Notes under the pieces: generated by a model
Told to the model about the DNA's origin: nothing
Database searches by the model: none
Seen by the model: only the letters and a program-made list of their open reading frames with translations
Source: Ancylostoma caninum
Taxonomy: Eukaryota; Nematoda; Chromadorea; Rhabditida; Ancylostomatidae
Direction: 5' to 3'
Assembly: GCA_037903475.1 (NCBI GenBank)
Contig: JBAJFG010000019.1
Location: forward strand, 8,369,001-8,433,000
DNA length: 64,000 nt
Shown here: positions 55,701 to 64,000 of the stretch, piece after piece
Numbering within the stretch: the stretch's first letter is position 1
How the letters are laid out: the number at the start of each line of letters is the position of its first letter
Translations under genes and position numbers: made by a program

Positions 55701-56654
55701 TACCCTTCGAGGAGTATAGCGGCTACCATAGCATGCAAGAACCCGGAACCATTTTCTCCCATCATTCCGCGTTAAATCGGTCATAGGTAGCTGCTGCGAT
55801 CAACTTAAAGCTGAACCAAAACAGGATGTTACTAATTTGTAGCGTATCCACTAGCGTAGGGGAAGGATAGCTAGAAAAAGCAATGCAATGCCACATTTCC
55901 CCTTGATTTCACATTAGGAGAATCGGTAGGACAATATGTTACATTGGTGTGGTTATAAGATGAGTTAATGCAAGCGAAGCGAGCATTAGAAGGAGTCTGG
56001 AAGTGTAGTTCTCTAAGCAGATCGAAAGACGGAAGATATACGCAGAAGGAAGAAATTAATTTTCATTCCATGGTTAGCAGTGCCTTGTCTGAGCACCCTA
56101 CGTGAAAGCGTTATACGTTTGTATCAGGCGTCTTTGTCTTCACTAGTTTTTCTAGGAGCTAGGTACAGTGGGCGTCCATGATAATAGCCCATCAGCGGCT
56201 ACGTGAAGGACGCTTCGCAACCACGTCGCGCGTACCGGGATCAGTGTCGTCTGCCACAGGAATGCTATCATCGACGCTCTTATTCCCGAATCGGCCTAAA
56301 ATCCTTAAAAAGGGTAGAAAAGCTGTTAAAATAGCATAACAGCAGCAGAATACATGGTCTATGGCGCGCGTGGTGCGGTTGTACGGCCTCCTTCTTGAGG
56401 CCGCGGTTGGGCCATAGCCACTGACGTCCACTGTAGAATGGCACCCCGCTGCCATTTGCGAGGAGGTCAGCTCACTAAATCCTGACGAAGGAATAAATAC
56501 TATAATCCGATAAATATTCTGACGCGACTACCTACATGGAGATTCATATGAAGGGAGCGTGGCTGCCAGAGAAGATCGCAAACACTTTTCCTACACGCTG
56601 AGCTCGTATGAGTTAACGGAACGCAAATACTTATAAAATTTATGACAATTATTT
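55701..56654. other. No gene recognised; repeat-flanking DNA
   Basis: A minus frame (56,192-56,455) with no recognised domain, and the phrase AAGCGAAGCGAGCATTAGAA followed by GTCTGGAAGT (55,972) that recurs at 61,634. Confidence 0.4.
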
Positions 56655-57023
56655 AGTCACAGGACCCAGTCGTAGCTGTTACCAACATAATGCCGTGAAT
56701 ACAATAGTGGTTAACAGAGTTTATTGGAATAAATGAATACTGTGCATGGCATGAGTAGTCTACTGGAGCAAAGCCGAATAGATGAAGGTGGTGGCAGGTC
56801 CGTAGGTAAAAGACATGCTGGATCCGAGGCTTGAGGAACACCTCATTTCGCCGTCCGTCTTGGCTTGTCGGTCGCTCCGTCTGCGGCATTTTATGCGCGC
56901 CGTTGCTCCTCCGTTTCCTGTAATCAGCAGCTTTCATCTCTCTATCGTGGCGATCGAAGTTTGCCCCCTATTGATTCATTTTCTAAGTATTGCCTATTTC
57001 CTTAACCTAAGTCAGTTCTTATA
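56655..57023 (-). repeat. Long terminal repeat, 3' copy
   Basis: On minus it begins TATAAGAACTGACTTAGGTT and ends GGGTCCTGTGACT. It shares long identical words with the other copy, for example CCAACATAATGCCGTGAATA and CATTTTATGCGCGCCGTTGC on plus. Confidence 0.8.
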
Positions 57024-57035
57024 CCTCCCCCATCC
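57024..57035 (-). promoter_or_regulatory. Polypurine tract (plus-strand primer site of the LTR element)
   Basis: Minus-strand GGATGGGGGAGG lies flush against the start of the 3' LTR, the position needed for reverse-transcription priming. Confidence 0.6.
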
Positions 57036-57121
57036 ATAATACGTCAGTCCTCGGACGTGCTCAAGGCTAGAAGGCAAAAATGGCAAAAACAGATAATCAA
57101 AAGGGGCAGAAAGGCTCATTC

Positions 57122-57940
57122 TTAGTCGAACAGGGCTAGCAGGGTCGAGGTGCCGACGACCACGCCACGTTCATCGGCCCACTGCAGCAGGCATCTCCAG
57201 AATGGCAGCCTCTCCGAGGCGCTCACCTTCCCCGGGACGAATTGGCCGTGTCGGCATCTGGTGACAGCGACATTCATCCGGAGCTTGTCGTTGAGGAACT
57301 CGGCCTCATTGGCCTCGATATCGGTCCGAGTCGTCAACAAGATGACAATGTCCATCTCACATCCCTGGACCGAATCCACCGTGTAAAGGGCTACCCCTTG
57401 TTGCGCCGCGTATCGTTCCATGAGGCGAAACTGGTTCTTCTAGAGCGTCACAATGGCGAGGGACGAGGCGGGGATGCATCTGGCCATCAGTGCCTGCACG
57501 AGGTCGCAACATGTTTGGGCCTCTCCTTCATTCGAGTGAGACCCGCTAGGCGATCTGTGAGAGGTGCCCAAGGCCTACGAAAGCCTACGAAAACGAACGG
57601 CAACTCCCTACTAGGTGTCACACAGCTCTCCAACAGGAGACGGCGTTGCGCGGCACTAGTGCCACTTACGAGCGAACCTCCATAAAAGAGTCTGTCCGGA
57701 AGGTCGTCGTCAACGGCGCTAGTGGTGTCCGGTTCCTCAGCAACATCTCCATAACTCCTTTCGCTCCGAAGGTACCCACTCGGAAAGCCCGTGAGCACTT
57801 CACATGGAGCTCCAGCTGGTGTACATCCCCGATGTAGATGTGGCGGGCGTGCGAGAAGCTCGCAGTGAGCGCGACGAAGGCGGGCTCCGGTATTTGGGAG
57901 GCTTCATCGCCGATGATATAATGGTTTAATGTTATGAAAA
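57122..57940 (-). pseudogene. UPF1-like superfamily 1 helicase, C-terminal half, frameshifted
   Basis: Read on minus in several frames, the order of motifs is that of the AAA_12 domain of UPF1-like helicases: [14 protein letters not shown] (motif II, DEAS), [17 protein letters not shown] (motif III, usual GDxxQLxPxV with P changed to L), [12 protein letters not shown] (motif IV region), [45 protein letters not shown] (motif V) and MNVAVTRCRHG (motif VI). It is broken by a frameshift after FRTD, another after LPFVFVGF, and a TAG before KNQFRLMERYAAQQ. Walker A and the N-terminal half are missing; upstream sequence is unrelated. The stop is at 57,122-57,124, under 90 bases before the polypurine tract. 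Such proteins unwind RNA or DNA; this copy cannot. Confidence 0.85.
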
Positions 57941-57974
57941 AACTGTGATAAGTATGAGAAGAATGGTTAGGCAC

Positions 57975-59004
57975 ATGGTGAAGGCAGTGTAATCAACATA
58001 TTAAGGAACAACATAACGCGGGACTGTGGGAGCCTGTTTGACAAGAGATCTGAGTAGCGGGAAGGAAAATAAGTCGAAAGGAAAAGGAGGAGATAAGAGG
58101 GAATGGAAAGAGAATGGAACAACCATAAGAGGAGGGAAACGAAGGAACCAATAGGAGCAATCGCTCTACCGTACACGGATGAAGGAGGCGGGTTAGCGGG
58201 AGGAAGCGGGGTCATATCGGACCAAGCCATGAGTCAATATTGAATACCGGCGATCGACGTAGGACGAGACGAGCAGTGTTTTGGATGCATGTTAGATGCC
58301 AGGCGAATGTTGCGGCAGATCGAGCGGAGATAAGCCATTCGAAGCCAGCTTCTGCTGCTCACCAAGAAGAAGAAAGATACATAACCAAAAGAAGAGATGT
58401 GAACATTATCGAAGAGGATTGGGATTCCAGAGAACGAAGGGAAAAAATTATGCTCGTGTGAACAAAGAAGAATGTACACGGTACAGAAGCTTCAAACTGA
58501 GCATCACACTTCATAGAAATGAACGGATCAACTGTAAATGCCTCCACTGCATCTTCATTGATGCACCAAGTTTCTATACATCTTCGAAGCGCGCAGTATG
58601 AGACAAAAGAGCGGCCGCTGTTCGTAAAATGTCCACCAGAAAAATTCCGCGCTACCTGCTAGCAAAAACCATGATCGTAACAAACTGAGCTCACCACTTG
58701 TACCAAAAACCTCAAAAAAAAACTTAGGCGGGGAGTTGTTAACTGTAGCCAGCAAAAATGTTACGAATGTCGTTCGAAGTGGAACGAGTCAGTGCAAGAA
58801 AGGGAAGGAAGAGAGATAGAGGAATGACAGGTTCTGGAAAGGAAATTTTGGAAGCCGGAGGAACGGAGGAATTTCGGAAGCCGGAGGAAGAAAAATGCTC
58901 ATGCTCAGACCTAGGATGGAGCTCCGATATTTATGTGTCCTAACACTGCTCATCAGAGCAAGGAAAAGGAGGGGAAACTCACTTTTGGTGTTCTCTCATG
59001 GTGG
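57975..59004. other. Internal region of the LTR element, no domain recognised
   Basis: Frames of 60-100 codons on both strands carry no gag, polymerase or integrase motifs. It may be a non-coding leader with packaging signals, or decayed coding sequence. Confidence 0.4.
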
Positions 59005-59023
59005 AGTCGCCTTGCTGCTACCA
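59005..59023 (-). promoter_or_regulatory. Candidate tRNA primer-binding site
   Basis: Minus-strand TGGTAGCAGCAAGGCGAC directly follows the end of the 5' LTR. A leading TGG would pair with the CCA end of a tRNA; the tRNA species was not determined. Confidence 0.45.
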
Positions 59024-59396
59024 GTCACAGGACCACGTCGTAACTGTTACCAACATAATGCCGTGAATACAATAGCAGTTAACCGAGTTTATCGGAATAA
59101 ATGAATACTGTGCATGGCATAAGTAGTCTACTGGAGTAAAGCCGAATAGGTGAAGATGGTGGCAGGTCAGTGGGTGGAAGACGTGCTGGATCCGTGGCTT
59201 GAGGAACACCTCATGTCGTCGTCCGTCTTTGGCTTGTCGGTCGCTTAATCTGCGGCATTTTATGCGCGCCGTTGCTCCTCCGTTTCCTGTAATCAGCAGC
59301 TTTCATCTCTCCATCGTGGCGATCGAAGTTTGAGCCATACTGGTTCATTTTCTAAATAAGTATTGGCTATTTCCTTAACCTAAATCAGCTCTTACA
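59023..59396 (-). repeat. Long terminal repeat, 5' copy
   Basis: On minus it begins TGTAAGAGCTGATTTAGGTT and ends GTGGTCCTGTGACT. Compared with the other copy there are about thirty substitutions and two small indels by eye. TG at the start is as expected; the terminal CA is not evident. Confidence 0.8.
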
Positions 59397-59484
59397 ATGT
59401 ATACAGACTCACATATGGTGGTAGCACATCTAGTATGTATATGTAGTCATGATGATGATCATGACTTCTAATAATGGGCTTATT

Positions 59485-59545
59485 CTGTGTGTGTTTGTAT
59501 GTGTATGTGTCTGTTGCCTGTCTGTCTGTCTGTCTGTGTGTCACG
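59485..59545. repeat. GTGT / CTGT microsatellite
   Basis: TGTGTGTGTTTGTATGTGTA followed by four CTGT units. It is preceded by AATAATGGGCTTATTCTGTG, also found (AATAACGGGCTTACTTTGTG) before the array at 61,700. Confidence 0.85.
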
Positions 59546-59617
59546 AAATTCGTTCATCCTGTTTGAAGAGAGAGTAGGGCGGTTATACTATACCAATACA
59601 CCTCGAGGTTGCCTGCG

Positions 59618-60170
59618 GGTCCACCGCTATGATAAGGGTGCGCCGGCGCGCAGAAGTGGGAGAGACGGGTCCACCGCTGGTGTGCCGGCGTCCAAAAGTG
59701 AGGAAACGCCAGCAGTTGGGTCCAACGGTGTGATAAGAGTGCGCCGGTGTTCAAAAGTGAGGGGACGCCTGGAGTCGGGTCCAACGGTGTGATTACGGTG
59801 CGACGGCGTCCAAAAGTGAGGAAACGCCTGGAGATTGGTCGGGTCCAACGGTGTGATAATGGCGTCCAGAAGTGAGGAAACGTCTGGAGTCGGGTCCAAC
59901 GATGTGATAAGGGTGCGCCGGTGTCCAAAAGTAGGGAAAAGCCTGGAGTCGCGTCCAACGATGTGATAAGGGTGCGCCGGTGCCCAAAAGTGGGGAAGTG
60001 CCTGGAGATGGGTCCAACGATGTGATAAGGGTGCGCCGACGTCTTAAATAGGGGAAACGCCTAGAGACGGGTCTAACGGTGTGATAAGAGTGCACCGGCA
60101 TCCAAAATTGGGTGAACCCCTGAAAATGTGACGACCGATGGACGAGGGGTGCGCCGGTGTTCACTACTGA
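59618..60170. repeat. Minisatellite, about ten ~60-bp units
   Basis: The unit is GGGTCCAACG(G/A)TGTGATAAG, then GGTGCGCCGG(C/T)GTCCAAAAGT, then GAGGAAACGCCTGGAGTC. Units vary by point changes and short deletions. In reverse the array gives a stop-free frame (59,554-60,227) coding a proline/tryptophan-rich ~20-residue repeat, most likely a by-product. Confidence 0.92.
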
Positions 60171-60229
60171 TACTGTTGCTATAAGTTGGGTCCACCTTTG
60201 GTTGATCGGTTCTCTGGCGCTTAACATCG

Positions 60230-62918
60230 TCCGTAAAGCACTAAATGTCAGAGCTCAGCAGTGAGTAGTGTTCAGTCCGTGAGATTCCTTTCCACTTCAC
60301 ACTTCCTCCTGCGTTTTCTCCTCCCATTTGTTCATGAACACATCGCACCCTCCTCTTTTATAGTTTTACCAGTTATAACAAACAAAGAATTATAAACCAT
60401 TTCCTATACCGAGTTGGCCCTCATCAAATGCCGAGAAGGCCGAAACCCCTTACTCGGCCTTCACAGTATGGGGTATGCGGCCTTACCAGCATCTTACTGC
60501 GGCTTGCCATGTAATCAGTGGTGGCTTGTCCGGTAAACCGCTCAATGCACTACAAGAATCCTCCTTTAAGCATTACGCAGCTTTTTAAATCAGAAATGAC
60601 AACAAATACAGCAAATATCAATGTTTTTATTGATTTACATAGATTTAAATTTGTTGTACCTTCTAGACTTGTTGTACCTTCTAGGAAAGAAATTTGTCAT
60701 TGTCATCTTGTGAAAATTCGTCGGATCTATCGCTATCCTATTTTTCCTACTCCTATCTCTCTCGAAATTCTTCGGAGGTGCTCCTTGATCAAATAATCAG
60801 CGAAGGAATTGGCTCCCTGCCTCTACTATCTGCCTACAAGGAAAAATAAATGAATAGTCACTCCAATCTTTGAAGAACTTTGTATACAAACTTTTATAAA
60901 CTTACATACTATGCATCCACAAAATCTTTTCTGCGGCTCGGTCTTCACCACTGTAGTTAATTCTGGTTTCCTTTAGATTTTTTAAGGTCGCGATGAAACA
61001 ATCCTCGAAATAGCTTTAGTTTTCAGAAACGACACTGACATGAAAGAGTCGATATCTTACCATAATAACCGAAAGAAGGCACCATGATTCAATCAACTTC
61101 AAATTTAGCCTCATAGCGTTTCTGAAGATGGCTGCCCTAAACATCCTAACCTATTGAGGCAGAAGAAAAACTAACTTCTGCTGAAGATGTCACATACATC
61201 CCACATTGGTCCACCGTACAGTCGAAGGTGAAGAAAGAAAATGAATCTATGAATTGAGAACCCCATCTTATTGTTCGTGGTTATCACTTGCTGTCGGCTT
61301 GCGCGGCACTAGAATCGTGTGAGCAGCCTGGCCCTTATGCCCGCGTCATTCAAACCATTGACCGGGGCCTGCCCGGTGTCGTAAAAGTAAAGGCCGGGGC
61401 CTGCCCGATAGCTCAGAATTGCTGTCGGCCTATCCGGTGGAAGTGCATGAGTAGTTACAAATAGCTATTTCAGTTGAACGAAAGATACAATTGCCCTCAG
61501 AAACGAGGTTGATCTTTTTTGATAAGTCCTGTTTTACATGAGGGAAAGCTATGGAACGGATGTGGAACGCATTGTAGCCAAAGTGTGGCATGACTGCGAG
61601 CCTATTAGTATGGGAAAGCAATAAAGCCATGCGAGCGAAGCGAGCATCAGGAAAAGTCTGGAAGTCCGGCGTCAGCCGGGTGGCCAGACTGGTTTACAAT
61701 AACGGGCTTACTTTGTGTGACAGTGTGTGTGTCTTTTTGTCTGTGTAAGTGTGTATGCATGTGTGTATGTATATGTATGTATGTGCGTATGTGTTGGTGT
61801 GTGTTGGTGTGTGTGAAACGAAATTTAGGAGGTGTGGCCTAGAGTGCCGATACAACCACTCCACAGTTAGCTGAGTTATATAAGGGGTGTGCCGGCGTCC
61901 GCAACACTGAAAAAAAATAATGCATTGAAGCCTTTTTTAGGCTACAGAATAGCTCAGCTAGATTCTGGACTTTTGCGTTCTGGACCACTCAGATGAAATT
62001 CCATAAGTCCTTCATGTGGGAAAGCCCGCTAGCGAAATGAAGACTCCTCTTCTTCAAATTCGCAGCTTCCTCTTCTTTGCATGGCAAAATGAATCTTGCG
62101 CGAAGGAGGTGCTGGTCTGATCAGGTGTAGAACTTCGACACAACACTGACGTCGGTCCGGCAGAAGAGAAAAAAGGTTTAAGAATACCATGCATTCGGAT
62201 TATTTTGACGATAAAGTTCAAGAATACTGTGCATATGGAGCGCCTTAGTTGCAAGTCCCGCCTCAAAGGCATGTCCAAATCCTGAAAAAATGTGATAGCC
62301 GTCTTGCAGTCTGCACTACAAGTTCAGCGTTATATATGAGCACCGTAACACGAAGCTTTGTTAAAGAGATGAGAGCGGTGGGTATAAACTGAATAATTTC
62401 AAATGAGTAATTAAATCTGAATTAATAGTGAGCATTGTGGCACGTTCGTATTTCTGGTGGATGGAGTAATTGTGAAGGAAAAGATTGGAAATCGTATCCT
62501 AGCCAGACAACTCGAGGACTTGTTAGGGTGTACGTATTATTTGAGCCTTCTTAAAATGATTTCAGTCTTTAGCGAGAGCCCAGCGTCACTAGTGCAGCGG
62601 CTCAGAGCTGACGCTGCTTTAGGATGGAATACGGAAGGAATGTCTATTTGGGGCTGATATTTTGGTTATTTGGCGCTATTGCATCTTGGCCCCTTTCTTA
62701 AGTGATTCCTAAAGAGCATTCAATGCAGACTGCACCCAACATTCAAGTTCTAGCTATGATTTCATAACACTTTCAGACTATTAGGAAATGGAAGCGAATG
62801 TGAAATTCTCATGAAGGAATTTGCTTCGAAACTCTTTATAAAAACATTTCCTTTAAAATTCTTTATGAATGAACTTTCAAAAAGTAGAGGTGACAATTAA
62901 TGAAAATTGTTCCGTCGT
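60230..62918. other. No gene recognised; repeat mosaic
   Basis: Holds GGGCCTGCCCGGT-type words at 61,368, 61,396 and 61,427 with a weaker one at 60,521, the AAGCGAGCAT..GGAAAAGTCTGG phrase at 61,634, a GT microsatellite and one minisatellite-like GGGTGTGCCGGCGTCCG at 61,884. A 92-codon plus frame at 60,518-60,796 has no recognised domain. Confidence 0.45.
61700..61815. repeat. GTGT/GTAT microsatellite
   Basis: Alternating GTGT and GTAT runs after AATAACGGGCTTACTTTGTG. Confidence 0.85.
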
Positions 62919-64000
62919 TTACCAGCGACATAGAGCTTGTCCGTCACACTGGCCGGCTGGGCATCCTGAGCACACTGCTCCCACTTGGTATACATATTGG
63001 TTGATATTGTTGCCTCTAAATATCGTCAAGTTCACTGTAATCAACTCCTTCCTCAATTCCGTGTTCAAGCATGATATACAGTCAGATCTAACAGTACCCT
63101 GGGCTGTACATGCAGGCGATGTAGTAGAACGATCCGCAGTTTTGTACTGAGCAGCCAATGTACCTATTGTTCCACCACGCCATCTGAAAGGATTTACAAA
63201 CTCAGGCTGCAAATTTCACCACACGCAGGAAATCCGCTTGCCTCACCTTAGACCAACTCAAAACGTTGTTGCTCCCTCTGCGAGTCTCGCTTTCGTAGAA
63301 CATCATATTCGAACGCATTCCAGATCTCGCTAGTTGGCTCCACCATGTCCTCACGGCCTAGAACGCAATTATTACACATAATAACTCGATCAATTACCAC
63401 GAACCATATCAGCGCTAGTTTCTTTTAACCACGTTGACTTACATTTTGTGCAGCTCCAATCGGAGCGACTTGCATGTTCCTCAAAATGTGCGTGTTCACT
63501 TTGTATCCTGGATGAGTGTGCGCAGGTAGTCCCCTCACATTACAGCTGCTAATATATTGTTGGGCATAAGATTCCGCGTCGCAGCTGTATTTCTGCAGTG
63601 AGACCTGTGCATTGATAGCTACAAACTAAATTGAAAAGAAAACAAGTACCATTCGATACATAAGAGCCGCAGGTGGGGCGATACCCCACCCAGAGCTAAT
63701 CTCCGTTTGTCCTCTCGCAAGGTTTCCTCTGAAATCTTTACATGATTTGAAATCATTGACGTGGTTGAAGAGAAGGTTCACCTGTAAGTGTTGTGCATGC
63801 CGAGGAAGACATTTCGCACTTCGTTTGTTAGGCGCGGATTCCCACAGTTTGGCTCTGAACAAAGGTTGCACTTACCAGAACTTCTCCCCTTATACGAGAA
63901 AATCAGCTTAACTAAATTGCAGCGTTTCTACTAGACACGAAAAACCTACTTGGCCATGGTCTTGGCCGGGGCTGAGGCTGTGGCTGAGGATCTGGCTGTG
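62919..64000 (-). CDS. CAP-domain secreted protein (ASP / venom-allergen-like), 5' end outside window
   Basis: Exons in minus order: 63950-64000 (open at the window end), 63782-63854, 63650-63728, 63443-63592, 63247-63357, 63098-63183, 62919-63015; all phases fit and it ends TAA. The first exon reads QPDPQPQPQPRPRPWP, a Pro/Gln-rich stretch that could link two CAP domains or follow a signal peptide. The domain follows: CGNPRLTNEVRNVFLGMHNT, YRGNLARGQ, PPAALMYRM, YSCDAESYAQQYISSCN, AVRTWWSQL, NVLSWSKMAWWNNRYIGC, VQNCG, YYIACMYSPGGNNINQYVYQ, VGAVCSGCPAGQCDGQALC. Hookworm ASPs are secreted, many at host entry. Odd: SWSKMAW replaces HxTQxxW and the GEN motif is replaced by PGYKVN, so the conserved CAP cavity His and Glu seem lost. 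The last GTAAAC after CGCTG could be a donor rather than read-through to the stop. Confidence 0.9.

Larger units (their letters stand above)
56655..59396 (-). mobile_element. Non-autonomous LTR element carrying a helicase fragment
   Basis: Two long direct repeats (56,655-57,023 and 59,023-59,396), roughly 90% identical by eye, bound about 2.0 kb of unique DNA. Read on minus, the first repeat is followed by TGGTAGCAGCAAGGCGAC, shaped like a primer-binding site, and the second is preceded at once by the polypurine tract GGATGGGGGAGG. Inside, the only recognised coding is a broken UPF1-like helicase on the same strand; no gag, protease, reverse transcriptase or integrase motifs were seen, so it would be mobilised in trans. 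I see no clear target-site duplication. LTR divergence indicates an old insertion. A segmental duplication is the alternative, but would not explain the placement of the tract and primer site. Confidence 0.65.

Noticed and set aside
59554..60227. Minus frames coding a proline/tryptophan-rich repeat protein
   Set aside because: They follow from translating the ~60-bp minisatellite (a multiple of three) in frame; units vary freely and no start or splice context supports a gene.
63869..63884. A 13-base microexon in the CAP gene between an AAG and GTAAGT
   Set aside because: Including it breaks the phase; direct splicing of 63,950 to 63,854 keeps the frame (PWPKPNCGNP).

Overview
This window looks like nuclear DNA of a strongylid (hookworm-like) nematode. 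The evidence is: spliced genes with TTTTCAG-type acceptors, a probable spliced-leader acceptor four bases before a start codon, a CAP/ASP-type secreted protein gene, introns from under 100 bases to about 4.5 kb, and dense small inverted-repeat elements. No bacterial operon, tRNA or rRNA was seen. Everything was read by eye; family names come from motif knowledge, not from a database search.

Three genes can be reconstructed with splice phases that close. (1) A ten-exon class A seven-transmembrane receptor on + (19,521-33,982), 431 codons, with the disulfide cysteines and most anchor residues but altered DRY, CWxP and NPxxY motifs. (2) A complete twelve-exon class III PLP-dependent phospho-lyase on - (36,528-42,810), exactly 466 codons plus stop, of the ETNPPL/PHYKPL (AGXT2-like) family. 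(3) The 3' six exons and part of a seventh of a CAP-domain protein on - (62,919 to the window end), with a Pro/Gln-rich stretch before the domain. Genes 1 and 2 converge, with about 2.5 kb of repeat-rich DNA between them. A two-exon cysteine-rich frame on - at 45.6-46.2 kb is probably coding but unrecognised, and a cysteine-rich EGF-like frame lies at 0.2-0.6 kb.

Layout: 0-19 kb is mostly intergenic, with LINE remnants, MITE-like elements and microsatellites. 19.5-34 kb is the receptor, its introns filled with elements and a LINE fragment. 34-36.5 kb is a cluster of palindromic GATTACCC elements. 36.5-42.8 kb is the phospho-lyase. 43-54 kb is largely unassigned. 54.4-62 kb is a mosaic of pyrimidine-rich, GC-rich and ~60-bp tandem repeats surrounding an LTR-bounded element. 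62.9-64 kb is the CAP gene.

The most unusual object is at 56,655-59,396: two ~370-bp direct repeats (about 90% identical by eye), with a polypurine tract and a TGG-starting primer-site candidate correctly placed for the - strand, enclosing the C-terminal half of a UPF1-like superfamily 1 helicase, also on -, broken by frameshifts and a stop. It reads as a non-autonomous LTR element carrying a captured helicase fragment. The genes show no obvious shared pathway.
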